A stretch of DNA of 11,890 nucleotides from Acidobacteriota bacterium (lineage in GTDB: Bacteria; Acidobacteriota; Terriglobia; Terriglobales; Acidobacteriaceae): the NCBI GenBank assembly GCA_021851465.1, contig JAJZDL010000070.1, positions 1 to 11,890 of the forward strand, read 5' to 3'. The notes beneath the pieces were generated by a model. It did no database searches and had not been told where the DNA came from. It worked only from the letters and a program-made list of their open reading frames with translations. Each line of letters starts with the position of its first letter. The stretch's first letter is position 1. Below, piece by piece: positions 1 to 5,361 of this stretch. Made by a program: the position numbers and the translations under genes.

Positions 1-1
1 C

Positions 2-439
2 AGCCAGAAGGAGCTCTTCCCCAAGACCTGGCACAGAACATTCCTGTATGTCCCGTTCCTGATGGCGCTGGGCGTCGGCCTCACCATTACCAACACCAAG
101 GCCGTCATGGAGGCGCTCTTCGGCTACAAGACGCCCTTCGCGCGCACGCCCAAGTACCGCGTCAAGAAGAAGGGCGAGGCCAGCCAGGCCAAGGTCTATC
201 GCAAGCGGCTGGGCATCGTTCCGTGGATCGAACTGCTCATCGGCGCCTACTTCGCCTGGACGGTCTGGTATGCCTTGACCACGGAGAATTACTTCACCGT
301 TCCGTTCCTTCTGCTCTTCGTGCTGGGCTACTGGTACACCGGCCTGCTGAGCCTCTTCCAGGGGCTCTTCGAGCGTGCCGGCAAGGAGACCAGCGGCTCC
401 ACCGAGATGCACGAGAAGCCCTACCCAATGGGAATCTGA
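2..439 (+). CDS. Family-2 glycosyltransferase, C-terminal membrane part (5' end outside window)
   Basis: The open frame enters from the left edge and ends at TGA 437-439, giving about 145 residues. Seen: a hydrophobic stretch containing FLYVPFLMALGVGLTITNTK, then the NTKAVMEALFG and RTPKY motifs, a basic loop (RVKKKGEASQAKVYRKR), and two more hydrophobic segments near the end (WIELLIGAYFAWTVWYAL and FTVPFLLLFVLGYWYTGLLSL). This order is typical of the C-terminal end of processive, cellulose-synthase-like GT2 enzymes, where the catalytic domain is followed by membrane helices and a basic loop. The catalytic part (the DxD and QxxRW motifs) lies outside the window, so neither substrate nor activity can be judged. 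The first ATG at 62 is internal and is not the true start, because the family sequence continues upstream of it. The gene converges on the FmdB-like gene. Confidence 0.8.
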   Translation, partial: SQKELFPKTWHRTFLYVPFLMALGVGLTITNTKAVMEALFGYKTPFARTPKYRVKKKGEASQAKVYRKRLGIVPWIELLIGAYFAWTVWYALTTENYFTVPFLLLFVLGYWYTGLLSLFQGLFERAGKETSGSTEMHEKPYPMGI

Positions 440-449
440 ACCCGGCCAC

Positions 450-481
450 CGAAGTCTTTTCCAATCCGAAATCTTTTCCAA
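450..481. repeat. Short tandem direct repeat, two 15-nt units
   Basis: CGAAGTCTTTTCCAA at 450-464 is repeated as CGAAATCTTTTCCAA at 467-481 (14 of 15 identical, period 17). It lies between the two converging genes. No clear terminator hairpin with a T tract was seen here. Confidence 0.75.
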
Positions 482-532
482 GCCAAGGACGAGCTTGAAG
501 GCTGAGTATGCGTGGCGGTCGATGATGCGGTG

Positions 533-901
533 CTATTTTTTTTCGGTACTGGATGCAGCGGGTGGAGTGGCGGCGGGCGAAACTTTTGTGGCCGGGGCGC
601 TGGAGGCTGGCGCGGGCGTTGCGTCTTTGCTAGACGGGCCAGACGCTTCCGCGGCAGGCGCGGGCGAAGCGCCGGAGTCGTTTTTGCTTTTACTCTCGCC
701 CTCTCCGGAGGATGTTGTCTTGGCGCTAGCGTAGCCGTCCTTGAACCAGCCTCCACCTTTGAAGGCGATGGCGGCGGCAGAGACGACGCGCTCCAGCGTT
801 CCGCCGCAGTGCGGACACTGGGTGATCTCGGGGTCGGAGAACTTCTGGATCTTCTCCGTGTGCTTCTTGCACTTCCTGCACTCGTATTCGTAGAGCGGCA
901 T
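533..901 (-). CDS. FmdB-family zinc ribbon protein with low-complexity tail
   Basis: The protein has 122 residues. The N-terminus MPLYEYECRKC and the spacing C8-x2-C11 ... C29-x2-C32 (CPHCGG) are the CxxC/CxxC zinc ribbon of the FmdB/CxxC_CXXC_SSSS family. The conserved FKGGGWFKDGYA segment follows at about residues 45-56. From about residue 60 the tail is low complexity, rich in Ala, Pro, Ser and Thr, and probably disordered. FmdB was named from the formamidase operon of Methylophilus; a general function is not established. The ATG at 901 was chosen because the family begins exactly there and an AAGGA sits 7 nt upstream; a TTG at 919 would add six unsupported residues. The gene lies 201 nt after serA on the same strand, and nothing was recognised in that gap. 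Confidence 0.9.
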   Translation of the reverse strand: MPLYEYECRKCKKHTEKIQKFSDPEITQCPHCGGTLERVVSAAAIAFKGGGWFKDGYASAKTTSSGEGESKSKNDSGASPAPAAEASGPSSKDATPAPASSAPATKVSPAATPPAASSTEKK

Positions 902-1102
902 GGCTGGTTCCTTTGACAATGATTGCAGTTGATTGCGACAACCTGTGTGAACGAAGCTCTCTATCCATGAGACCGAGGGGGCCTTCAGCCCAAACAGACC
1001 CGCTTCTTTCGAAGGCTGCGCCGTAAGCCGCTATAGACCGCTCCGTTCGATGCTCTGTTGCGAGCAGCATTCGCATCGCATCATTGCGAGCGGCGCTATT
1101 GC

Positions 1103-2743
1103 TTACACCGCTCCTAGATCGACCAGGCGCACGCTGGCGATGGCCTCTACCTGGCGCATCGCCTCGATGGCCTTGGCAACATTGCCGGTGTTCTGCACGT
1201 CGATCTGGACAACGGCCAGCGCCTGCCCCTGCGGAATGCGCTGCGAGCGGACGGAGCGGCCGAGTGCGAAGTTTGCGATGTTGATCGTGTGTTCTCCCAG
1301 GATGGTCCCGATGCGTCCCACAACGCCGGGAACGTCGTGGTTGCGGAAGACCAGCAGCGTTCCGTCGAGCGCAGCCTCGATGTCGATGCCATCGTAGGTG
1401 AGCAGCCGTGGCGAGTTGCCGTGCAGCACGGTTGCCGATGCGCTCACATCGCCGTCGGAGGAGTGCAGCACCAGCTTTAGCGTGCTTCCCGTACCGCCGG
1501 AGGTGAACTCCTTCTTCTCCTCTTGGACGCGGATGCCGCGCTCCTGCGCCAGGGCCGCGGCGTTGATGCGGTTGGCCAGGGTGCTTTGCTCGGCATCTCC
1601 CTCGGTGTTGGCGAGGACGCCGCAGAGGGCGGCGTTGCGGATGAGGTCGGTCTTGCCCTGCGCGAGGCGCCCCGCGTAGACGATCTGAATGCTCTCCAGA
1701 TTGCCCGGCGTAGCATGTGACAGGAAGAGGCCGAGCCGCTCGGCCATGTCGATGTACGGCGCGATTTCGACGTACTCCTCGTGCGTCAGCGAGGGCAGGT
1801 TGACCGCGTTCTGCACCACGCCGAGTTTGAGGTAGTCGCGCACCTGCCGGGCGAGTTGGATGCCGATGGCCTCCTGCGCCTCGTCGGTGGATCCCGCGAT
1901 GTGCGGCGACAGAAGCACATTGTCCAGGCCGAAGAACGGCGAATCCTTCGGCGGCTCCTTGCGGAAGACGTCGAGGGCCGCGCCCGCGACATGGCCTGTG
2001 CGGAGGGCCTCGGCCAGGGCCTCTTCGACGACCAGCTCGCCGCGCGCGCAATTGACGATGCGGATGCCGGGCTTCATGCTCTTGATCGACGTTGCGTTGA
2101 TCATGTCCTCGGTCTGGGAGGTGAGGCCGACGTGCAGCGTGAGATAGTCGGACCGTTTGAATACCTCGTCGAGCGACAGCAGCGCGACCTGGTTCTCCCG
2201 CGCGATGACCGGAGCGATGAAGGGGTCGTAACCGACCAGTTCCATGCCGAAGCTGCGCGCGCGTCGCGCAACCTCCAGGCCGACGCGCCCCAGCCCGACG
2301 ATGCCCAGCGTCTTGCCGCGCAGCTCGGTGCCCTGCAGCGACTTCTTCTCCCATTTGGCGGTGTGCATGGTGGTGTTGGCGCGCGGGATGCTGCGCGCCA
2401 TGGAGACCATCAAGCCAAGCGTGATCTCTGCGACCGCGACGGCATTGGCCCCGGGAGTGTTCATCACCACGATGCCGGCGTGGGTGGCGGCGTCGATGTC
2501 GATGTTGTCGACGCCCACGCCGGCGCGCCCGATGACGCGCAGCTTGGGCGCGGACTCCAGCAGTTTGGCGCCCACCTGCACGGCGGAGCGTACAACCAGT
2601 GCGTCGGCGTCGGACAGCTCCGCCTCAAGTCCTCCGGCACCGAGCTTGGCGATCGCATCGGTGGTGACGACGTTCCAGCCAGGCTCCTCTTTGAGCACTG
2701 CGAGGGTTGCGGGCGACACTTTTTCTGCAAGTACGATCTTCAT
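1103..2743 (-). CDS. serA: D-3-phosphoglycerate dehydrogenase, long form with ACT domain
   Basis: The product of 546 residues oxidises 3-phosphoglycerate to 3-phosphohydroxypyruvate with NAD+, the first step of serine synthesis, in the cytoplasm. Seen: the Rossmann motif GLGRVG at 150-155 followed by an acidic/aspartate end in GYDPF; catalytic R234 (in CARGELV), E263 (in FRKEPP) and H281 (in SPHIAGSTDEA); an allosteric substrate-binding-type domain at roughly 320-455; and a C-terminal ACT domain at roughly 470-546 (LLVFRNHDVPGVVGRIGTIL). The length fits the long bacterial form (about 525-530), whose ACT domain commonly binds serine as feedback inhibitor. The ATG at 2743 was chosen over an upstream in-frame start at 2827 because MKIVLAEKVSP is the family N-terminus and GAAGG lies close upstream. 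It follows the aminotransferase gene, but a terminator hairpin separates the two. Confidence 0.95.
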   Translation of the reverse strand: MKIVLAEKVSPATLAVLKEEPGWNVVTTDAIAKLGAGGLEAELSDADALVVRSAVQVGAKLLESAPKLRVIGRAGVGVDNIDIDAATHAGIVVMNTPGANAVAVAEITLGLMVSMARSIPRANTTMHTAKWEKKSLQGTELRGKTLGIVGLGRVGLEVARRARSFGMELVGYDPFIAPVIARENQVALLSLDEVFKRSDYLTLHVGLTSQTEDMINATSIKSMKPGIRIVNCARGELVVEEALAEALRTGHVAGAALDVFRKEPPKDSPFFGLDNVLLSPHIAGSTDEAQEAIGIQLARQVRDYLKLGVVQNAVNLPSLTHEEYVEIAPYIDMAERLGLFLSHATPGNLESIQIVYAGRLAQGKTDLIRNAALCGVLANTEGDAEQSTLANRINAAALAQERGIRVQEEKKEFTSGGTGSTLKLVLHSSDGDVSASATVLHGNSPRLLTYDGIDIEAALDGTLLVFRNHDVPGVVGRIGTILGEHTINIANFALGRSVRSQRIPQGQALAVVQIDVQNTGNVAKAIEAMRQVEAIASVRLVDLGAV

Positions 2744-2854
2744 AGACACCCTTCTCCGCCGACTCTTGTGGAGTGGCGGGATACAGCTCGGTTCGTGCCG
2801 GCTTGCGCTTCCGAGACAAATTGGCATGAGCGCTCAACCGGAGAGTGCCCACGA

Positions 2855-2893
2855 GAAGAAAATTTACTGCCGGTCGAGGCGGCCCTCCGGCAG
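2855..2893 (-). terminator. Rho-independent-type terminator between aminotransferase gene and serA
   Basis: On the - strand, CTGCCGG (2893-2887) pairs with CCGGCAG (2873-2867); inside, AGG/CCT can extend the stem past a small bulge. The stem is followed by TAAATTTTCTT. It lies 35 nt after the aminotransferase stop, so it probably ends that transcript or attenuates readthrough into serA. Confidence 0.6.
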
Positions 2894-2927
2894 GTGGAAC
2901 GGTTACATGGCCTGTTTGCGCGCGCCG

Positions 2928-4142
2928 CTATAGTGCATCTGCGGCCGCGGTGGGCGAGCGCTCGGCGAAGACCTTCTGCGCGGCGATGAGGCCGTTGCCG
3001 AAGGCGAAGCTGGGCGACGGAAACGACTTTGCAATCACCTGTTCCAGAGCGCCGATCAGCGCGATGCAGTCCATGTAGTCGAAGAAGCCGAGGTGCGCAA
3101 TGCGGAAGATCTTTCCCTTCATCTCACCTTGGCCGTTGGCGATGATGGAGCCGAAGCGCGCCTTCAGCTCCTTGACGACGATGCTGGAGTCGACGCCATC
3201 CGGCGCGATCACGCCGGTTGCGGCTGCGGCGGGGCACGTCGGCGAGAAGAGCTTCATGCCCAGCGCGGCGACTGCGGCGCGGGTCATGGCGGCGATGGTC
3301 TCGGCGTTCTCGATCAGCTTCTTGCGTCCGGCGGCGAGGTCTCCGGCGGGGTTCTCCGCTGTCGCTGCCTGGTGCGCGATGTAATCGAAGGCCGCGCCCA
3401 GCGCGGCGATCAGCGCCACCGCAGGCGTGTATGCGCTCTCGCCGTTCTTGGCGTTTTTGCGCTCCTTGCGCAGGTCGAAGTAGTAGCGCGGGTTGTAGCT
3501 GGACTCCATGCGATCCCAGGCGCGCTGGCCGATGGCCAGGTAGCTGAGGCCCGGCGGAATCATCACCGCCTTCTGCGAGCCGCCGATGAGCACATCGATG
3601 CCCAGTGCGTCCATGTCGATGTGCGTGGTGCCGAGGCCGGTAATGGCGTCGACGACCAGAAGCGCCTCGGAGTTGGCCTGCCGCAGCAGCTTGGCGACAG
3701 CGCCAATGTCGTGGCGCGCACACGTCGAGGTCTCCGTGGCCTGCATGAAGACGGCGCGGGTCTCCAGCTTGAGCGCGGCCTTCACCGCATCCAGCGAGAA
3801 GGTCTCGCCGTAGGGCGCGCTGACCAGATCGACCTCGCAGCCGAATGCCTTGGCGAGCCCGGCCCAGCGCTCGCCGAACTTGCCGGCGCTCAGCACCAGC
3901 ACGCGGTCGCCCGGCGAGGTCAGGTTCGAGACGGAAGCCTCCATCGCTCCGGTCCCCGAACTGGAGAGCAAGATGACATCGTTCTTCGTCCCGACAAACT
4001 CCTTCAACTGCGCAAGCACGCGGCTGAAGATGGCGCGGAACTCTGGAGTGCGGTGGTGAATATCGGCCGCGGCCATGGCAAACTGGGCGGCAGGGAGCAG
4101 GGGCGTCGGGCCCGGAGTGAAGAGGCGTGTCTTATGGATCAT
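2928..4142 (-). CDS. Class V PLP aminotransferase (alanine/serine-glyoxylate type; probable phosphoserine aminotransferase role)
   Basis: The protein has 404 residues and fold type I class V features: the N-terminal TPGPTPLLP motif, HHRTPEF, the SSSGTGAMEA phosphate-binding region, VDAITGLGT carrying the cofactor aspartate, and GGSQKAVMIPPGL with the PLP lysine K191. It belongs to the AGT / serine-pyruvate aminotransferase group (also annotated as 'soluble hydrogenase small subunit'), not to canonical SerC. Its place directly before serA suggests that it converts phosphohydroxypyruvate to phosphoserine (inference); alternatives are serine-glyoxylate or alanine-glyoxylate transamination. The ATG at 4142 begins MIHKTRLFTPGPTP as expected. 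There is no Shine-Dalgarno sequence before it, and a -10-like TACAAT ends 6 nt before the ATG, suggesting a leaderless mRNA. Confidence 0.9.
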   Translation of the reverse strand: MIHKTRLFTPGPTPLLPAAQFAMAAADIHHRTPEFRAIFSRVLAQLKEFVGTKNDVILLSSSGTGAMEASVSNLTSPGDRVLVLSAGKFGERWAGLAKAFGCEVDLVSAPYGETFSLDAVKAALKLETRAVFMQATETSTCARHDIGAVAKLLRQANSEALLVVDAITGLGTTHIDMDALGIDVLIGGSQKAVMIPPGLSYLAIGQRAWDRMESSYNPRYYFDLRKERKNAKNGESAYTPAVALIAALGAAFDYIAHQAATAENPAGDLAAGRKKLIENAETIAAMTRAAVAALGMKLFSPTCPAAAATGVIAPDGVDSSIVVKELKARFGSIIANGQGEMKGKIFRIAHLGFFDYMDCIALIGALEQVIAKSFPSPSFAFGNGLIAAQKVFAERSPTAAADAL

Positions 4143-4148
4143 GGCTCT

Positions 4149-4175
4149 ATTGTAATTGAGCTTTGCGGCACGCAA
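4149..4175 (-). promoter_or_regulatory. Likely promoter of the aminotransferase gene, leaderless arrangement
   Basis: On the - strand TACAAT (4154-4149) lies exactly 6 nt before the ATG, so transcription would start at or next to the start codon. A TTGCGT (4175-4170) sits 15 nt upstream, shorter than the ideal spacer. No ribosome binding site is present, which agrees with a leaderless start. Confidence 0.45.
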
Positions 4176-4228
4176 CTGTGCCGTTGGTCACGCACGCGGG
4201 CCCGTGGCTGCAAGAAGCGGCACTGCGG

Positions 4229-4699
4229 CTACTTTGCCAGCTCGGCCTTGACCAGTTCGGAGACGAGCTTGCCGTCGGCGCGCAGCCCAGCGGCCTGGAT
4301 CTGCTGCTGCACCATCTTCATGGCGGCACCCATGTCGCGCGGGGTGGGCCTTTGGCCGGTGGATTCGGCGATCTGCGCGAGGGTGCCCTGGACGATGGCG
4401 CGCAGCTCGTCCTCGCCGACTGCCTGCGGCATATAGGCCTCGATCATGGCGATCTCGGCCTGCTCCTTGGCGGCCAGCTCGGGACGGTTGCCCTTCGTGA
4501 AGCTCTCCACCGACTCGCGGCGCTGCTTCAGCAGTGTGCTCAGCACCTGGGTCTGCTCCGCGTCGGTCAGCGGCTGGCGCTTCTCGATCTCCTTCGAGCG
4601 CAGCGCGGACTTGGCCATCCTCAGCGTGGTCACTCGGTGCTCGTCGTGGGCCTTCATGGCGGTCACAATGTCCGCGCCGACCTTCTCTGCAATGCTCAC
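4229..4699 (-). CDS. GatB/YqeY domain-containing protein
   Basis: The protein has 156 residues, close to the usual 147-150 for stand-alone YqeY proteins. Seen: the helical N-terminus with TLRMAKSALRSKEIEK, the central IEAYMPQAVGEDEL motif, DMGAAMKMVQQQ, and the C-terminal ADGKLVSELVKAEL. YqeY proteins resemble the C-terminal tRNA-binding tail of GatB, a subunit of the Asp-tRNA(Asn)/Glu-tRNA(Gln) amidotransferase, and are thought to act on tRNA-linked amidation or tRNA binding; the exact role is not settled. The start is GTG at 4699, supported by GGGGAGAG about 6 nt upstream; no better ATG exists at the family N-terminus. It is transcribed away from the BlaI-type repressor gene, with 176 nt between the two starts, and is followed after 86 nt by the aminotransferase gene. 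Confidence 0.93.
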   Translation of the reverse strand: MSIAEKVGADIVTAMKAHDEHRVTTLRMAKSALRSKEIEKRQPLTDAEQTQVLSTLLKQRRESVESFTKGNRPELAAKEQAEIAMIEAYMPQAVGEDELRAIVQGTLAQIAESTGQRPTPRDMGAAMKMVQQQIQAAGLRADGKLVSELVKAELAK

Positions 4700-4758
4700 T
4701 GAATCTCTCCCCTGCCGGCCCCTGTGTTGCGGCTCTCCGCAGCCGGTTCTGTCCTCTC

Positions 4759-4764
4759 ATTGTA
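4759..4764 (-). promoter_or_regulatory. Possible -10 box for the GatB/YqeY gene
   Basis: On the - strand TACAAT (5 of 6 to consensus) lies about 60 nt before the GTG start. No good -35 was found at 16-18 nt. The leader would contain a small hairpin, TGCGG/CCGCA (4728-4732 / 4737-4741). Confidence 0.3.
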
Positions 4765-4803
4765 CGAGCTTCGCAGTTTAGGGAAGGTCTCGGAAGATTT
4801 TTC

Positions 4804-4833
4804 TTGACAGGAACGGCAGGGCTTTCGTACTAT
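4804..4833 (+). promoter_or_regulatory. Promoter of the BlaI-type repressor gene
   Basis: A perfect -35 hexamer TTGACA (4804-4809) is followed after 18 nt by TACTAT (4828-4833), a 4 of 6 match to the -10 box. The -10 overlaps the left end of the dyad operator, and the predicted start of transcription falls inside the dyad, so a bound repressor would block polymerase. Confidence 0.65.
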
Positions 4834-4854
4834 CGCTGACAGTTGTCGTAGATA
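4831..4854. promoter_or_regulatory. Dyad operator, probable autoregulatory BlaI site
   Basis: The sequence reads TATC-N3-GACA-N2-TGTC-N3-GATA, an inverted repeat with all 16 arm positions matched. The GACA-N2-TGTC core is a one-base variant per arm of the TACA-N2-TGTA core known for CopY/BlaI/MecI repressors. It overlaps the -10 box and ends 21 nt before the repressor ATG, the expected place for autoregulation. Confidence 0.65.
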
Positions 4855-4875
4855 TAAAGACTGGAGTCATAGAAG

Positions 4876-5253
4876 ATGGCCGGAGCGAAGAAGCTGAGCA
4901 GGCTGGAGATTCAGATCATGGAGACGCTGTGGACGCGCGGCGAGGCGTCCATCCGCGAGATGCAGGAGGCGTTCCCCGAGAAGAAGCGGCCCGGGTATAC
5001 GACGGTGCAGACCATGGTCTACCGGCTGGAGGCGAAGAAGGCGGTGCGGCGGGTGCGGAAGGTGGGGAACTTCCACGTGTTTGCGGCGACGGTGACGCGC
5101 GATGCGGCGCAGAGGAGGCTGGTGGACGAGCTGCTGGCGATCTTCGGCGGGCAGTCCCGGCCGGTGGTGGCGCACCTGATCGAGGCGGGCAAGCTGACGC
5201 TGGAGGACGTGGAGTACGCGGAGAAGGCGCTGAAGGGACTGAAAGAAGAGTGA
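4876..5253 (+). CDS. BlaI/MecI/CopY-family winged-helix repressor
   Basis: The protein has 125 residues, the normal size for the family. Seen: LSRLEIQIMETLWTRGEAS, the first helix region; the recognition part GYTTVQTMVYRLEAKK at about residues 39-54; and the wing and dimer start VRRVRKVGNFHVFAATVTRD. The C-terminal half (LLAIFGGQSRPVVAHLIEAG ... LTLEDVEYAEKALKGL) is the helical dimerisation region. Family members bind dyad operators as dimers and are inactivated by proteolysis triggered by an M56 partner such as BlaR1/MecR1. Here the M56 gene follows 108 nt downstream on the same strand and a matching dyad sits on the promoter, so autorepression and control of the partner gene are likely. The ATG at 4876 has GGAG 9 nt upstream. 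The inducing signal is unknown, since the partner lacks a beta-lactam sensor. Confidence 0.93.
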   Translation: MAGAKKLSRLEIQIMETLWTRGEASIREMQEAFPEKKRPGYTTVQTMVYRLEAKKAVRRVRKVGNFHVFAATVTRDAAQRRLVDELLAIFGGQSRPVVAHLIEAGKLTLEDVEYAEKALKGLKEE

Positions 5254-5286
5254 TGAGGACGGGCAAAGACCTGTCATGGACACATG

Positions 5287-5340
5287 CTTGTCATTCTGAA
5301 CGCAGTGAAGAATCCCCGTATTGGCGTTTGCAAGGATGAC
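5287..5340 (+). repeat. Dispersed 'HSERSEES'-type repeat, copy A
   Basis: The stretch starts CTTGTCATTCTGAACG and runs on through GTGAAGAATCCCC to end in GGATGAC; one reading frame gives the tell-tale CHSERSEESP peptide. It fills most of the 108-nt gap between the repressor and peptidase genes. The repeat type is seen scattered between genes in many bacterial genomes. Two relatives in the opposite orientation lie after the peptidase gene (8054-8102 and 8127-8175). Confidence 0.65.
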
Positions 5341-5361
5341 GGGCGGGAACGGAGGAGCACA

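Noticed and set aside
902..919. TTG start at 919 for the FmdB-like gene
   Set aside because: FmdB proteins begin at MPLYEYEC, and the AAGGA is placed correctly for the ATG at 901.
1059..1091. Direct repeat of TTGCGAGC after serA
   Set aside because: Eight bases only, with no hairpin or T tract; not enough for a terminator or operator call.
726..2354. Long open frame on the - strand (542 codons) overlapping serA
   Set aside because: It is a shadow frame of serA: arginine/alanine-rich, without domains, and its reading changes to copy FmdB fragments at the end.
1781..4436. Two long + strand open frames (1781-2989 and 3093-4436) opposite serA and the aminotransferase gene
   Set aside because: They are antisense shadows caused by high GC at third codon positions; no recognisable motifs, while the - strand genes have full catalytic motifs.
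5284..5361. Upstream in-frame ATG for the M56 peptidase
   Set aside because: It would add 26 residues encoded by the dispersed repeat; the ATG at 5362 has a strong ribosome binding site and the normal family N-terminus.
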